Notes under the pieces: model-generated | Told to the model about the DNA's origin: nothing | Seen by the model: the letters and a program-made list of their open reading frames with translations, nothing else | Database searches by the model: none | Assembly: GCF_003545765.1 (NCBI RefSeq) | Contig: NZ_QXIO01000010.1 | Location: 62,001-126,000 of the forward strand | Reading direction: 5' to 3' | DNA length: 64,000 bases | DNA from: Colwellia sp. RSH04 | GTDB taxonomy: Bacteria; Pseudomonadota; Gammaproteobacteria; Enterobacterales; Alteromonadaceae | Made by a program: the position numbers and the translations under genes | Part shown: one piece after another, positions 19,196-29,396 of the stretch | Layout of the letters: the number at the start of each line of letters is the position of its first letter | Numbering within the stretch: the stretch's first letter is position 1

Positions 19196-19439
19196 ATCTT
19201 ATTTTAATATTTGGCGAAGTGTTAATATCACCATCTTCAGTAATCACGGCAACACCACCGCTACAAGTCAGCACAGCTATACTGCGGCCTTGTTCATTCC
19301 TTACAAAAGATAATTCATAACCAAACTTCCCCAAACTACTGGCTGAAAACTTTTGCGCAAGCGAAAGCTTATTCCACCAAACTGATTGCTCTGGAGCTTC
19401 CGTTCTCCTTTCAATCATCGGTTTTGTCTGTGATTGCAT
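19194..19439 (-). CDS. Small conserved-looking protein of unknown function
   Basis: I do not recognise this 81-aa product. The ATG at 19439 is preferred to a GTG four codons upstream because GGAG sits six bases before it. The sequence begins MQSQTKPMIERRTEAPEQSV, followed by WWNKLSLAQKFSASSLGKFG and YELSFVRNEQGRSIAVL, and it ends in ITEDGDINTSPNIKIR. It looks like a compact alpha/beta protein without signal peptide or membrane helix. It is convergent with barA and 179 bp downstream of acpS on the same strand. Well-formed start and balanced composition argue that it is real. Confidence 0.6.
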   Translation of the reverse strand: MQSQTKPMIERRTEAPEQSVWWNKLSLAQKFSASSLGKFGYELSFVRNEQGRSIAVLTCSGGVAVITEDGDINTSPNIKIR

Positions 19440-19617
19440 GACATTCTCCACTCAGGCGTATAATTAATCTGCACCTTATCAAATTAAGTGTAGACTAGTT
19501 ATCTGAGAAAAAGAAAGTTGGATGAATACTTTATTATCGCTTTTATCGATTAAAATATAGGCAACTCAAAAAAACAGTGATAATTCAAACAGTAGCCTTT
19601 GTTTAAAAATTATACTT

Positions 19618-20004
19618 TTATTGAGATAAAATTACGGTTGCGGTTGCATAGTGAGTTTCATCGGCAAGTGAAATATGCCAATGGTTGGCTCCAAGAGACT
19701 GTGCAATCGTTAAAGCGCGATCGGACAGTTTTAATATGGGTTTACCATTATCTAATGAATCAATTATAAAGTGTTGAAATGATACGCCATCGGCAATGCC
19801 TGTGCCTAAGGCTTTTGCTGCAGCTTCCTTCCCTGCCCACCTTTTTGCTAAAAACGCATTGGCTATATTTGTTGAGGCCTGATCATACCTTACGAATTCG
19901 CATGGCGTTAATACCCTTCTGGCAAGACGCTCTTTCATTGCCTCTTTCATGTCTGTAATACGATTGACTTCAATAATATCAGTACCTAGACCTACTACAG
20001 ACAT
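19618..20004 (-). CDS. acpS: Holo-[acyl-carrier-protein] synthase
   Basis: Transfers 4'-phosphopantetheine from CoA to apo-ACP, activating it for fatty acid synthesis. The 128-aa protein shows the two AcpS signatures: the N-terminal GLGTDIIEVNRI with the Mg-binding Asp, and FLAKRWAGKEAAAKALGTGI with the second acidic ligand. It closes the conserved era-recO-pdxJ-acpS order, 31 bp downstream of pdxJ. Confidence 0.96.
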   Translation of the reverse strand: MSVVGLGTDIIEVNRITDMKEAMKERLARRVLTPCEFVRYDQASTNIANAFLAKRWAGKEAAAKALGTGIADGVSFQHFIIDSLDNGKPILKLSDRALTIAQSLGANHWHISLADETHYATATVILSQ

Positions 20005-20035
20005 AAAATACTCCTATATAAACTCATAATAATGA

Positions 20036-20767
20036 TTAGCTGCGCGCTTCTCTCATCAATTGCTTCATATCCCTGACCGCTTTATCTAAACCATCAATCG
20101 CTGCACGTGCAATAATGGCATGACCAATATTTAGCTCAATAATTTCCTCAATAGCCGCAATTGGCTTAACATTAAAGTAATTCAAACCGTGGCCTGCATT
20201 CACTTTAATACCTAAGCTATGAGCATATTTAATACCTTGGGTCAGGCGATCAAGCTCAGCTAATTGCTCTTTTTCACAGGTTAAGTCTGCATAATGCCCC
20301 GTATGAATCTCAATATATGGCGCTTTTGTTGCTAATGCAGCATCTATTTGAGCTTTATCGGCATCAATAAATAAACTGACTTTGATACCTTGTTTACTAA
20401 GCTTTGTGACGGCATCAGTCACTTTTTCAAGCTGCCCTATAACATCAAGACCACCTTCTGTAGTTAACTCTTCTCGTTTTTCAGGTACTAAACAACAAAA
20501 TTCAGGTTTAACTTCACTTGCGATGTTAATCATTTCATCTGTAACAGCCATTTCAAAATTCATACGACTGTGAAGAGTTTGTTTTAATACGTAGATATCT
20601 CTATCTTGTATATGCCTTCTATCTTCTCGTAAATGCACAGTAATACCATCAGCACCTGCATGCTCAGCAACACTTGCCGCATAAACAGGATCAGGATAAT
20701 TGGTTCCTCTTGCTTGTCTTAACGTTGCAATATGGTCAACATTTACACCTAATAATAGTTCTTTCAT
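20036..20767 (-). CDS. pdxJ: Pyridoxine 5'-phosphate synthase
   Basis: Condenses 3-amino-2-oxopropyl phosphate with 1-deoxy-D-xylulose 5-phosphate to give pyridoxine 5'-phosphate in the DXP-dependent vitamin B6 route. The 243-aa TIM barrel starts with the canonical [19 protein letters not shown] and has [26 protein letters not shown] and [12 protein letters not shown], with the catalytic Glu and His positions. Its DXP substrate is made by the dxs gene in this window. It lies 34 bp downstream of recO and 31 bp upstream of acpS. Confidence 0.97.
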   Translation of the reverse strand: MKELLLGVNVDHIATLRQARGTNYPDPVYAASVAEHAGADGITVHLREDRRHIQDRDIYVLKQTLHSRMNFEMAVTDEMINIASEVKPEFCCLVPEKREELTTEGGLDVIGQLEKVTDAVTKLSKQGIKVSLFIDADKAQIDAALATKAPYIEIHTGHYADLTCEKEQLAELDRLTQGIKYAHSLGIKVNAGHGLNYFNVKPIAAIEEIIELNIGHAIIARAAIDGLDKAVRDMKQLMREARS

Positions 20768-20801
20768 ATTCTTTCTCTTTCAATTCTTTTGTGTAGGTAC
20801 T

Positions 20802-21521
20802 TTAGCGCATAGAGCTAAATAATTTCCGGCTATTCAATGGTTTATTGCCAAGTAATTGATTAATTACTTGCCTCATTAACTGCTTATAAGTCTGAGCGGC
20901 AGCTGAAGATAACAGCACATTTTTATTATCAATATGCTCAGCAACTTCCTGTAAATGTTGTGCTAGAAAGGTATTGGTAAAGCCCGTTTCAGGCGTCACT
21001 TTTTCATGCAGACTTTCTACAGCAACAAAACCTTGTTCTGGTAAATAAGAAAAACAGTGAGCATCATACTCAAATATAGGCTCGAAATCGAATGACATTC
21101 CTAATTCCGCAAGTAAACCTAATTCAAACTGCCTTAATAATGGTGCAATATTTTGCTGCTTTGATAAGCAGTCTATCGTTTGATGATACAGATAAAATAA
21201 CGACTCGCATGGGATGTCTTGGCTAAGTAAACGTATCAATAATTCATTAAGGTAAAAGGCGCTATAAAGGTAACTTTGCTGAAGTTGAAATGACTTACTT
21301 GCTGACTCTATTGAAGTAATTTTTTTAATAGCGCCTAAATCTTTTACCGCTAAGTTTAAGGGAAGAAAAGGTTGAATCAACGCTTTTTTAATAGAACGTT
21401 TAGATTGGCCAATATAAACTAATGCTGACAGTTTGCCTTGATTAATAGTCAGTAAATCAACCAGATATTGATTATCCCTGTAAGGTCTACTATGTAATAC
21501 AAAGGCACGCTGTTCAGCCAT
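20802..21521 (-). CDS. recO: DNA repair protein RecO
   Basis: Works with RecF and RecR to load RecA onto SSB-coated gapped DNA. The 239-aa product begins with the usual AFVLHSRPYRDNQYLVDLLT of the N-terminal OB fold, followed by a helical region (YLYSAFYLNELLIRLL, then LLRQFELGLLAELGMSFDF). A zinc finger is not evident, as in E. coli RecO. It starts five bases after the era stop, so the two are in one transcript. Confidence 0.93.
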   Translation of the reverse strand: MAEQRAFVLHSRPYRDNQYLVDLLTINQGKLSALVYIGQSKRSIKKALIQPFLPLNLAVKDLGAIKKITSIESASKSFQLQQSYLYSAFYLNELLIRLLSQDIPCESLFYLYHQTIDCLSKQQNIAPLLRQFELGLLAELGMSFDFEPIFEYDAHCFSYLPEQGFVAVESLHEKVTPETGFTNTFLAQHLQEVAEHIDNKNVLLSSAAAQTYKQLMRQVINQLLGNKPLNSRKLFSSMR

Positions 21522-21526
21522 TTAAG

Positions 21527-22453
21527 TTAGCCTGAATAGTCATCACCGTAACCTAAGCTACGTAAAGCTCGCTCATCGTCTGCCCAGCCAGACTTAACTT
21601 TAACCCAAGTTTCAAGAAATACTTTGCTTTCAAATAGGTTTTCCATATCTCTACGAGCTTCTTGCCCGATGGTTTTAAGTCGTTCACCTTTATTACCAAT
21701 TACCATGCGTTTTTGGCTCTCTCGTTCAACCAAAACAAGGGCATTAATATGAATAACGCCCTTCTCATCCATTTTAAATTGTTCAATTTCAACAGTGGTT
21801 GAATAGGGTAATTCATCACCCGTAAAACGAATGAGCTTTTCCCTAATAATTTCTGAGGCCATAAAACGACTAGATCGATCGGTAATATGGTCTTCAGGAA
21901 ACCAAAAATCTCCTTTAGGTAGTGCATTTAAACAAAGGTTTTTAATGGTATCTACGCCATGACCTTTACTTGCTGAAATAGGCACAATATCTTTAAAGTC
22001 ATGCATCGCCCCAAGTTTTTGTAAATGCGGTAATAACTCATCTTTATCAGAGATGTTATCCGTTTTATTAACAACTAATATGCACGGAGAACCACTTTGT
22101 TTGACTTTATTTAGCACTAAGTCATCATCGGCAGTCCAAAGCGTTCCTTCAACCAAAAAGACGATTAGTTCAACTTCGCTAATTGAGCTACTCGCTGCAC
22201 GGTTCATTAAACGGTTTATCGCACGCTTTTCATCACTGTGTAAACCTGGGGTGTCAACCAAAATACCTTGTCGATTGCCTTCGGTTAAAATCCCTAATAT
22301 ACGATGGCGAGTTGTTTGTGGTTTACGTGAAGTTATACTTATTTTTTGCCCAAGTAATGCATTGAGTAAAGTTGATTTACCAACATTTGGTCGACCAACA
22401 ATAGCAACTAAACCCGCAAAGCTGTCACTTTCGTGCTCATTTAACTTTGTCAT
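21527..22453 (-). CDS. era: GTPase Era
   Basis: Essential GTPase that binds the 3' end of 16S rRNA and checks 30S subunit maturation. The 308-aa protein has the G motifs [17 protein letters not shown] (G1), [12 protein letters not shown] (G3) and NKTDNI (G4), and a C-terminal KH RNA-binding domain with [20 protein letters not shown]. It lies 15 bp downstream of rnc, the usual rnc-era pair that couples rRNA processing to assembly. Confidence 0.98.
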   Translation of the reverse strand: MTKLNEHESDSFAGLVAIVGRPNVGKSTLLNALLGQKISITSRKPQTTRHRILGILTEGNRQGILVDTPGLHSDEKRAINRLMNRAASSSISEVELIVFLVEGTLWTADDDLVLNKVKQSGSPCILVVNKTDNISDKDELLPHLQKLGAMHDFKDIVPISASKGHGVDTIKNLCLNALPKGDFWFPEDHITDRSSRFMASEIIREKLIRFTGDELPYSTTVEIEQFKMDEKGVIHINALVLVERESQKRMVIGNKGERLKTIGQEARRDMENLFESKVFLETWVKVKSGWADDERALRSLGYGDDYSG

Positions 22454-22468
22454 ATTTTTTCCTATTAG

Positions 22469-23251
22469 TTACTTATTTTTTGATGATGCAGCATTTTTAG
22501 TGGGTTTGCTACCCTGCTGCTTTTGTGGCTTTGCTTCAACTATCAATTCAAGAATTTGCTCTGCAGCAGCTTGCTCTGCTTTTCGCCTACTTGTGCCTTT
22601 CGCTATCACTTCTTGGTCAATAACTTCTGCGACACATCGCACAGTAAATTGCTGGTTGTGTGATTGCCCTGTAGTATCAATAACGTCATAATTAGGTAAA
22701 GGTATTTTTCTTCCTTGCAAGTATTCTTGCAAACGAGTTTTTGGATCTTTTTGTTCATTACCAGGCTTAATGACACGCAAACGTTTTGAAAACCAAAGTA
22801 AAATCAATTCTTTACACTTGTTAATATCGGAATCTAAATAAATAGCACCAATAATAGCTTCAATGGCATCTTCTAATATAGATTCACGGCGATGACCGCC
22901 ACTTTTCAGCTCGCCAGGCCCTAAAATCAAACATTCACCCAAATCAAAATCGCGAGCGATTTCGGCTAGGGTGACTCCTTTAACAAGGCTAGAACGCATT
23001 CTTGTTAAGTCACCTTCGTCATGCTTAGGAAACTGTTCAAATAAGGCTTCAGCGATAACAAACCCCAAGATGGAATCACCGAGGAATTCTAATCGTTCAT
23101 TGTGTTGGCCTTTTGCACTTCGATGCGTTAACGCTTGTAACAGCAAAGAGTCATCTTTGAATTGATAGCCAATTTTTTTCGTCAACCTAGCTAAATCATG
23201 AGGATTTGTTTTCACAGATTTAGCTGACTTCTTTAATGATAATTTTGTCAA
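22469..23251 (-). CDS. rnc: Ribonuclease III
   Basis: Cleaves double-stranded RNA in rRNA precursors and regulatory RNAs. The 260-aa protein has the RNase III signature [19 protein letters not shown] with the catalytic Asp and a second acidic site in [18 protein letters not shown], then a dsRNA-binding domain ([27 protein letters not shown]). It exceeds the ~226 aa of E. coli RNase III: a basic C-terminal extension ([20 protein letters not shown]) and an N-terminal leader. The first start is TTG without a clear ribosome site; GTG at 23215 would remove 12 residues of the leader, so the exact start is open. It lies 14 bp after lepB. Confidence 0.95.
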   Translation of the reverse strand: MTKLSLKKSAKSVKTNPHDLARLTKKIGYQFKDDSLLLQALTHRSAKGQHNERLEFLGDSILGFVIAEALFEQFPKHDEGDLTRMRSSLVKGVTLAEIARDFDLGECLILGPGELKSGGHRRESILEDAIEAIIGAIYLDSDINKCKELILLWFSKRLRVIKPGNEQKDPKTRLQEYLQGRKIPLPNYDVIDTTGQSHNQQFTVRCVAEVIDQEVIAKGTSRRKAEQAAAEQILELIVEAKPQKQQGSKPTKNAASSKNK

Positions 23252-23265
23252 TTTAATTGGCCAAT

Positions 23266-24186
23266 TTAGTTGATTGCACCTAAGCGTTCAAAACGAACGC
23301 CTGTTGGTATCCAACGAGGTAAAAAGCTATCGTCGCCTCGCTCAAAGTCAAAACTCATCCAAATGGCAACGGCTTCACCAACAAGGTTTTCTTCGGGAAC
23401 AAATCCCCAAAAGCGACCATCTAAACTGTTATCACGATTATCGCCCATAACAAAATAGCTATTTTCAGGAACTAAAAACTCATCTCTTCCAGTACCCGCT
23501 TGAGGGTAATAATGCCTAGTTCTTGGTAGAACTTGACTATTATTCATTACCTTATGAGACCTATTAGGTAGCTCTGATACAAACTGATTCATATCAGATT
23601 CAGAGTCTGGTCCTTCATATTTACCTATTAATGTTTGCAACACGGGGGTGAACTCTGGGCATTTTTCATCACTTTCTTTACAAGCAGGCTTAATAAAAAG
23701 CTGTTTGTTGCGATAAATAACACGATCACCGGGTAAGCCAATAACACGCTTAATATAATCAATTCGAGGATCTTCAGGGTATTTAAATACCACTACATCA
23801 CCACGTTCTGGCGCGCCATTTTCAAAAAACTTACTACGAGTTACCGGATCTTTTAAACCATAGTTATATTTATTAACTAAAATAAAGTCGCCATCAAGTA
23901 GTGTCGGCATCATAGAGCCTGATGGTATTTGAAATGGTTCATATAAAAATGAGCGTAATATCAACACAAAAGCAATCACAGGGAATATCTGTACTGAGGT
24001 TTCCACCAAAGGTGATGGTTCAGAAATTTTTTCGACTACTTCTGTCGGCAACTCACCACTGCATTGACTTTTTGCATCAGCCAAATTGAGTTTTCTTTGC
24101 GGCGCAAGATAGAATTTATCCATTAACCAAACAACACCGGTAATCAAGGTAATTGCAACTAATATAATTGAAAAATATGCAGCCAT
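23266..24186 (-). CDS. lepB: Signal peptidase I
   Basis: Inner-membrane protease that removes Sec and Tat signal peptides on the periplasmic side. The 306-aa protein has two N-terminal membrane segments ([18 protein letters not shown] and [18 protein letters not shown]), the catalytic Ser in [16 protein letters not shown], the general-base Lys in [16 protein letters not shown] and the late signature [16 protein letters not shown]. It lies six bases downstream of lepA and 14 upstream of rnc, the classical lepA-lepB-rnc-era operon. Confidence 0.97.
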   Translation of the reverse strand: MAAYFSIILVAITLITGVVWLMDKFYLAPQRKLNLADAKSQCSGELPTEVVEKISEPSPLVETSVQIFPVIAFVLILRSFLYEPFQIPSGSMMPTLLDGDFILVNKYNYGLKDPVTRSKFFENGAPERGDVVVFKYPEDPRIDYIKRVIGLPGDRVIYRNKQLFIKPACKESDEKCPEFTPVLQTLIGKYEGPDSESDMNQFVSELPNRSHKVMNNSQVLPRTRHYYPQAGTGRDEFLVPENSYFVMGDNRDNSLDGRFWGFVPEENLVGEAVAIWMSFDFERGDDSFLPRWIPTGVRFERLGAIN

Positions 24187-24192
24187 AACGTC

Positions 24193-25983
24193 CTACTTGT
24201 CTAACTTTAACACGGCTAAAAACGCTTCTTGAGGAACTTCAACATTACCTACTTGCTTCATACGTTTTTTACCTTCTTTTTGTTTTTGCAATAACTTTTT
24301 CTTACGACTCACATCACCACCGTAACACTTAGCTGTTACGTTTTTACGCAACTGCTTAACGGTTGTACGAGCAATAACGTTATTGCCAATAGCGGCTTGA
24401 ATGGCAATATCAAACATCTGACGATGTATAAGCTCTTTAAGTTTTTCTACAAGCATACGGCCACGAGCTACTGAATTACTACGGTGAGTTATCATGGCGA
24501 GTGCATCAACACGATCACCATTAATCATGACATCAGCTCTAACCATATCTGCCGCTTGAAAGCGCACAAAATGATAATCAAGTGAAGCGTAACCTCGGCT
24601 GGTTGATTTAAGCTTATCAAAGAAATCCATCACCACTTCTGCCATAGGTAACTCATAAGTCACTGCCACTTGGTTTCCATGATAAATAATGTCTTTTTGT
24701 ACACCACGTTTTTCAATACATAAGGTAATTACATTACCTAAGTGTTCTTGCGGTACTAAAATATTGGCTTGAACAATTGGTTCACGAATCTCATCAATAT
24801 TGTTAATCGCTGGCATATCGCTCGGGTTATCAATTGATAAAACCTCACCATTTGTACAGGCAATTTCATAGTTTACTGTTGGCGCTGTGGTTATTAAATC
24901 AAGATCATATTCACGTGCTAAACGCTCTTGAATGATCTCCATATGAAGCATACCAAGGAAACCAATACGAAAACCAAAACCTAAAGCCGATGAATTCTCT
25001 GGTTCGAAAAATAATGAAGCATCGTTAAGGCTAAGTTTATTTAACGCATCACGAAAGCTTTCATAATCATCTGAACTAATCGGGAATATACCAGCATAAA
25101 CTTGCGGTTGTACTTTCTTAAAGCCACCGAGAGGTTGTTCCGCTTCTTTTTTAGCAATGGTAATGGTATCACCTACAGGTGCACCATGAATTTCTTTAAT
25201 ACCAGCAATAATAAAACCAACTTCACCGGTTTTTAGAACGCCTGTCTCTGTTTGCTTAGGGGTAAAGATACCAACTTTATCGATAATATGTGTTTGCCCT
25301 GTCGACATAACCACCATTTTATCGCCTTTTTTCACTTCACCGTTCATAATACGAACGAGTGAAACAACCCCTTGATAGTTATCAAACCACGAGTCAATGA
25401 TTAATGCTTGTAAGTTAGCCTCTGGATCACCTTCAGGTGCTGGGATATGCTGTACTATATCTTCCAAAACATCTTCAATACCAATACCTGTTTTAGCTGA
25501 ACACTGCACAGCGCCAGTAGCATCGATGCCAATAATATCTTCTATTTCTTCTGAAACTCGGTCTGGATCAGCCTGAGGTAAATCAATTTTATTTAAAATA
25601 GCACGAACTTCTAAATCCATTTCAATTGCTGTGTAGCAATTGGCAACCGTTTGTGCTTCAACACCTTGCCCAGCATCAACAACAAGTAAGGCACCTTCAC
25701 AAGAAGCCAAGGAACGAGAAACTTCATAAGAGAAATCGACATGGCCTGGCGTATCGATAAAGTTAAGCTGATACGTTTCACCATCTTTCGCTTTATAGTC
25801 TAAAGTGACACTTTGTGCCTTAATAGTAATGCCACGTTCACGTTCAATATCCATAGAGTCAAGAACTTGCGCCTCCATTTCTCGCTCTTGCAAACCACCG
25901 CAATGCTGAATTAAACGATCAGAAAGGGTCGATTTACCATGATCAATGTGAGCAATAATAGAGAAATTTCGAATATTTTTCAT
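24193..25983 (-). CDS. lepA: Elongation factor 4 (back-translocase LepA)
   Basis: Ribosome-binding GTPase with a role in translation quality and ribosome assembly. The 596-aa product has G1 [14 protein letters not shown], the switch region [20 protein letters not shown] and NKIDLP, then EF-G-like domains and the LepA-specific C-terminal domain ([25 protein letters not shown]). Length is close to the 599 aa of E. coli LepA. GGAG five bases before the ATG fits as ribosome binding site. It heads the operon; 263 bp separate it from rseC. Confidence 0.98.
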   Translation of the reverse strand: MKNIRNFSIIAHIDHGKSTLSDRLIQHCGGLQEREMEAQVLDSMDIERERGITIKAQSVTLDYKAKDGETYQLNFIDTPGHVDFSYEVSRSLASCEGALLVVDAGQGVEAQTVANCYTAIEMDLEVRAILNKIDLPQADPDRVSEEIEDIIGIDATGAVQCSAKTGIGIEDVLEDIVQHIPAPEGDPEANLQALIIDSWFDNYQGVVSLVRIMNGEVKKGDKMVVMSTGQTHIIDKVGIFTPKQTETGVLKTGEVGFIIAGIKEIHGAPVGDTITIAKKEAEQPLGGFKKVQPQVYAGIFPISSDDYESFRDALNKLSLNDASLFFEPENSSALGFGFRIGFLGMLHMEIIQERLAREYDLDLITTAPTVNYEIACTNGEVLSIDNPSDMPAINNIDEIREPIVQANILVPQEHLGNVITLCIEKRGVQKDIIYHGNQVAVTYELPMAEVVMDFFDKLKSTSRGYASLDYHFVRFQAADMVRADVMINGDRVDALAMITHRSNSVARGRMLVEKLKELIHRQMFDIAIQAAIGNNVIARTTVKQLRKNVTAKCYGGDVSRKKKLLQKQKEGKKRMKQVGNVEVPQEAFLAVLKLDK

Positions 25984-26246
25984 AAAGGAGAGTCAAATAA
26001 AAAGCGTTAATTAATATAATGGCGTGATTTTAACGAATTTACTGCCTTGGGGCTATCTTTTGTTCAGATATCTTTTGTAATAAAATTTGCCAAGTTTTGA
26101 ATACTAAGGGTTGTTGCGCTTTGTATAAAAATGATACTAAGAGATAAAAATACGTTAATCATGGCAAAAGGTGTTAGGTTTAATCATCTTAATCAACAAT
26201 TTTTACGCGCAGTAAAGTGATTATAATCTCAAGTCTCTAGGTATGT

Positions 26247-26711
26247 TTACCCGCGAGGGTTTACAATTACTCTGAGTATTTTAGGTTCTAATTTTTCAGC
26301 ATATTTGTGAGTTTTCTGCAAATACTTAGCAAATACATACCCTAGATAACCGCCTGTAATACCGATTAAAAAAGAAAGAAACTCGTGGTTTATCACTTTT
26401 AAATCGATTAACCATTGGCCAGCAGCCGAGGCACCAATCAAACCTAACAACGGCAATAAATAGACTTGCCCAGCGCTTGTTAATAAGTCACCTTCAGGAA
26501 TACCTAAGATAACACTATCTCCAACTTTCAACGATGACGTTGTTGGTAAATTTAAAGTCACTTTCATCTGTTGTTTTGGTAATGCCTTTGAGACTTGCCC
26601 ATTTGCACAGCTGTCGACTTGCGAGCACCCACTGCAAGTTGATTTAATTTGACTAGTTAGTGTAACTTGTTTATCACTTATCGAAATGACCGTGGCTAAT
26701 TCTTCTGTCAT
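26247..26711 (-). CDS. rseC: SoxR-reducing/RseC family protein
   Basis: Inner-membrane protein encoded with the sigma-E regulators and related to RseC and RnfE-linked SoxR reducers. The 154-aa chain has an N-terminal Cys cluster, CSGCSQVDSCANGQV, that may bind a metal or cluster, and two membrane helices (YLLPLLGLIGASAAGQWLI and FLSFLIGITGGYLGYVFA). It starts three bases after the rseB stop, so it is the last gene of rpoE-rseA-rseB-rseC. Its effect on sigma-E is mild in E. coli; the function here is by homology. Confidence 0.92.
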   Translation of the reverse strand: MTEELATVISISDKQVTLTSQIKSTCSGCSQVDSCANGQVSKALPKQQMKVTLNLPTTSSLKVGDSVILGIPEGDLLTSAGQVYLLPLLGLIGASAAGQWLIDLKVINHEFLSFLIGITGGYLGYVFAKYLQKTHKYAEKLEPKILRVIVNPRG

Positions 26712-26714
26712 ACT

Positions 26715-27701
26715 TTATTGCACCACGTTAGGTTTTACCGAAGCAGGACCTATTGAATCAGCTATTTTTTTCGCACTGCTTAATGGGATTTTTCCAACAA
26801 CACTAACTTCCAAGCCATTGATTACTTGGTTTAATACTAGTGTTGCTCCATCATGGGCAAACTCAGTTTCCCGACGTTTTTCTTGCGTAGGATTTACATA
26901 TACCGATACATCAACTAAACCATCGCTAAAAAGCATAAATTCAACAGGTTTTCTATTACTGAGCATTCTATGACGATTTGCTTTAATACTTTTAAAACCT
27001 TCTGGTAACCAATTTACACGCCATAAAAAATGCTTTTCTTGCTCATTATGGCTTAAGTCTAGGGGCGTCGGTAAATCAGTCCCTTGTAACTGTATTAAGG
27101 CATCAGATAGTTCTTCTGAAATATCAAGATGAGTAAATTGAATTTGTTCTAACAATTGCCCTTGTCGAGTAATTACCGCCATTTTCAGCAATAAAGCGCT
27201 TTGTTGGTCAAGCCACAACCAATAACCATAACGATGGTTATCTTTGGCAACAATTCTAATCAATTGAGCTGCTCGACCTAAAATTCGACTTCGGCCGACA
27301 GAAATAAAGCGATAGTTTTCTTCAAGTACAGTGATATCTTCACTAAAAATGGCAGGAATTGGACCGTTTAACGCATTAGATGCCACAGAGTAAACATCTT
27401 GCTCTGGTTCGATATAACTAACCACTTTACCTTTACGTAGAATATCTCTACGAGGCCCATTAAGCCTAGCAAGGATTTCAAGTTCAAAGTTGCTATCATC
27501 AACACCATGAACCCAGCGATAGGGTTCAGCTTGATTGTTTTTAACGACAACAAAAGAGGTATTGAAATTAAGTTGTCGAAGCGATTTAGATAATCGTTCT
27601 AACCATACTTTGGCGCTATCATTTTCTATAGCGTCAGTTTCAACACCAACTGCAGAAAAGCTAATACTAAAAAATAGTAAGAACCATGAGAAGAGTTTCA
27701 T
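26715..27701 (-). CDS. rseB: Periplasmic sigma-E regulator RseB
   Basis: Binds the periplasmic part of RseA and shields it from DegS, and senses lipopolysaccharide or lipoprotein stress. The ATG at 27701 is chosen over a TTG five codons earlier since it begins a standard signal peptide, MKLFSWFLLFFSISFSAVG. The 328-aa product has the LolA-like N-terminal domain (WLERLSKSLRQLNFNTSFV) and the smaller C-terminal domain (FLWRVNWLPEGFKSIKANR, HDGATLVLNQVINGLEV). It sits between rseA and rseC. Confidence 0.93.
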   Translation of the reverse strand: MKLFSWFLLFFSISFSAVGVETDAIENDSAKVWLERLSKSLRQLNFNTSFVVVKNNQAEPYRWVHGVDDSNFELEILARLNGPRRDILRKGKVVSYIEPEQDVYSVASNALNGPIPAIFSEDITVLEENYRFISVGRSRILGRAAQLIRIVAKDNHRYGYWLWLDQQSALLLKMAVITRQGQLLEQIQFTHLDISEELSDALIQLQGTDLPTPLDLSHNEQEKHFLWRVNWLPEGFKSIKANRHRMLSNRKPVEFMLFSDGLVDVSVYVNPTQEKRRETEFAHDGATLVLNQVINGLEVSVVGKIPLSSAKKIADSIGPASVKPNVVQ

Positions 27702-27756
27702 ACTTACTCGTAACAAAAAGAAATGATTATCAACTAATAAAAAATCTTAGCAACTA

Positions 27757-28464
27757 TTATTTTTCCGTTTCAACGGTTGGAACTTGCTGAAGTTTCACTT
27801 GTTGCTGGTGATCAATTAATAATGCTTGAAAACGACGCTGTTGTGCAATTCGTTGCTCATTTTTTTCTTTAACTGTCATTTGTTGAGTTTGTTGCTTTTG
27901 CTCTGTATTTACATTAAAGCTTACCGGGTTAGCGAAGCCACTCAATGGAATAGTTTGTACAACTTGGCTAGGCATTAATGGCTCTACTAATTGATTTTCA
28001 GCACTATTTTGTTGTACACCAATAATCATAAGTCCAGCGGCTGACGCAGCGATAGCCATTTGACCGACAGGTTTTAGTAATTTAACTACTTTAGCTTTAA
28101 ATCGGTCTTGAGCGGAAATAACATTAGTTGATTGTTCGGTATTTGGTTGAGGTGTAAAGGCAACTTCTTCGTTATTGCTTTGAGCTTCTGCGGCTTGCTC
28201 ATTTATATTGGTTGAATTAATTGGGGATAAAATTGTTGCTTCTTGAGCAATGGCAGCACTGATTTGTTGGGAAATATCAAGTTGTAGTGTATCTGACATC
28301 TCTTCTCTCATGACATCACCAATAAGGTGGTAGCTTTGCCAAGTAGACGTGAGGTCTTCATCCTTGAGAATATCATCTAATGCTTTATTAACAGAATTTT
28401 CATCTGAATTAGCGCGATAATTATCAACTAATGACGATATAGTCTCAAATTTACTTTCACTCAT
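27757..28464 (-). CDS. rseA: Anti-sigma-E factor RseA
   Basis: Inner-membrane protein that holds RpoE inactive until DegS and RseP cut it. The 235-aa chain has the cytoplasmic sigma-binding domain (ISSLVDNYRANSDENSVNKA, TWQSYHLIGDVMREEM), one membrane helix near 145-160 (GQMAIAASAAGLMIIGVQQ) and a Gln-rich periplasmic tail that RseB would bind. It is about 20 aa longer than E. coli RseA, mainly through an Asn/Glu/Gln-rich linker before the helix. It lies 66 bp downstream of rpoE in the same operon. Confidence 0.93.
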   Translation of the reverse strand: MSESKFETISSLVDNYRANSDENSVNKALDDILKDEDLTSTWQSYHLIGDVMREEMSDTLQLDISQQISAAIAQEATILSPINSTNINEQAAEAQSNNEEVAFTPQPNTEQSTNVISAQDRFKAKVVKLLKPVGQMAIAASAAGLMIIGVQQNSAENQLVEPLMPSQVVQTIPLSGFANPVSFNVNTEQKQQTQQMTVKEKNEQRIAQQRRFQALLIDHQQQVKLQQVPTVETEK

Positions 28465-28530
28465 ATACTATTACCTTAACACCTAAAAAAAATGGTTTTC
28501 AAATAGCTTTACGCTATTTTATGCGTATTA

Positions 28531-29112
28531 CTATTTATTTTTCAACAACGGTTGAATCTTCTTATCTATGGCATCACGCGCTCTAAATATGCGCGATCTC
28601 ACTGTACCGACAGGACAATCCATAATCGTGGCTATTTCTTCATAGCTTAACCCTTCTAACTCCCTAAAATTTATCGCTATGCGTAAATCATCGGGTAAGG
28701 ATTCTATCGTGCTAAAAATGACTTTTTTGATTTCTTCAGTTAGTAGCACTTTTTCTGGCGAAGCATTTTCACGTAACGCCTCACCACCATCATAAAATTC
28801 GGCATCTTCTACTTCAACATCGTTACTAGGCGGTTTACGCCCTAATGCAACACTGTGATTTTTGGCGCAATTAACCGCAATACGGTAAAGCCATGTATAA
28901 AATGCACTTTCACCTCTAAAGTTAGGCAATGCTCGATAAGCTTTAATAAAAGCTTCTTGCACTATGTCAGGTACATCACTTTGATTACTGACATAACGAC
29001 CTACTAAATTGGCAACTTTATGCTGATATTTAGTTACTAGCAGGTTAAACGCATTTTTATCGCCGCGCTGAACCCGTTCAACCAATTTTTGGTCGACGTT
29101 TTGTTCGCTCAT
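28531..29112 (-). CDS. rpoE: RNA polymerase sigma-E factor
   Basis: Extracytoplasmic-stress sigma factor that directs transcription of envelope-repair genes. The 193-aa form from the ATG at 29112 (MSEQNVDQKLVERVQRGDKN) matches E. coli RpoE (191 aa); a start 20 codons upstream is in frame but has no ribosome site, whereas AGAAGG precedes this one. Region 2 (LLVTKYQHKVANLVGRYV, DIVQEAFIKAYRALPNF) and region 4 (LPDDLRIAINFRELEGLSYE, then GTVRSRIFRARDAIDKKI) are clear. A promoter with its own consensus lies upstream, so autoregulation is likely. Confidence 0.96.
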   Translation of the reverse strand: MSEQNVDQKLVERVQRGDKNAFNLLVTKYQHKVANLVGRYVSNQSDVPDIVQEAFIKAYRALPNFRGESAFYTWLYRIAVNCAKNHSVALGRKPPSNDVEVEDAEFYDGGEALRENASPEKVLLTEEIKKVIFSTIESLPDDLRIAINFRELEGLSYEEIATIMDCPVGTVRSRIFRARDAIDKKIQPLLKNK

Positions 29113-29187
29113 TCGAGCCGTACCTTCTATGACTGGCAGTTCTTTTAAACTCATATTTTCCATTTGGCTCATAACAAACGCACAAGA

Positions 29188-29214
29188 TAAGACTATGCAT
29201 TTGTGTAAAAGTTC
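29188..29214 (-). promoter_or_regulatory. Sigma-E-type promoter of rpoE
   Basis: On the minus strand GAACTT (29214-29209) is followed by exactly 16 bases and TCTTA (29192-29188), close to the sigma-E consensus GAACTT-N16-TCTGA. It lies about 75 bp upstream of the RpoE start, where E. coli has its autoregulated rpoE promoter. Confidence 0.75.
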
Positions 29215-29396
29215 TCTTTTTTTTAAGTTTTTTTTAAAATAAGGGGGATTTGTTACTTTAAAGTAGTAAAAATACTATATCAAAGAGCTAACAAAAGGTA
29301 ATATTCGCCCCATATCAACGCTTAATTATAGAATATCTAAATCCACTTTACTTATAAATCAGCAAAGTAATATTTTTTTAGCTTTCGGCAACTACT

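Noticed and set aside
22053-22691. Long antisense frame of 212 codons on the plus strand
   Set aside because: It lies across era and the rnc 3' end, both with clear motifs on the minus strand; its translation is Ser/Cys/Leu-rich in the manner of a shadow frame.
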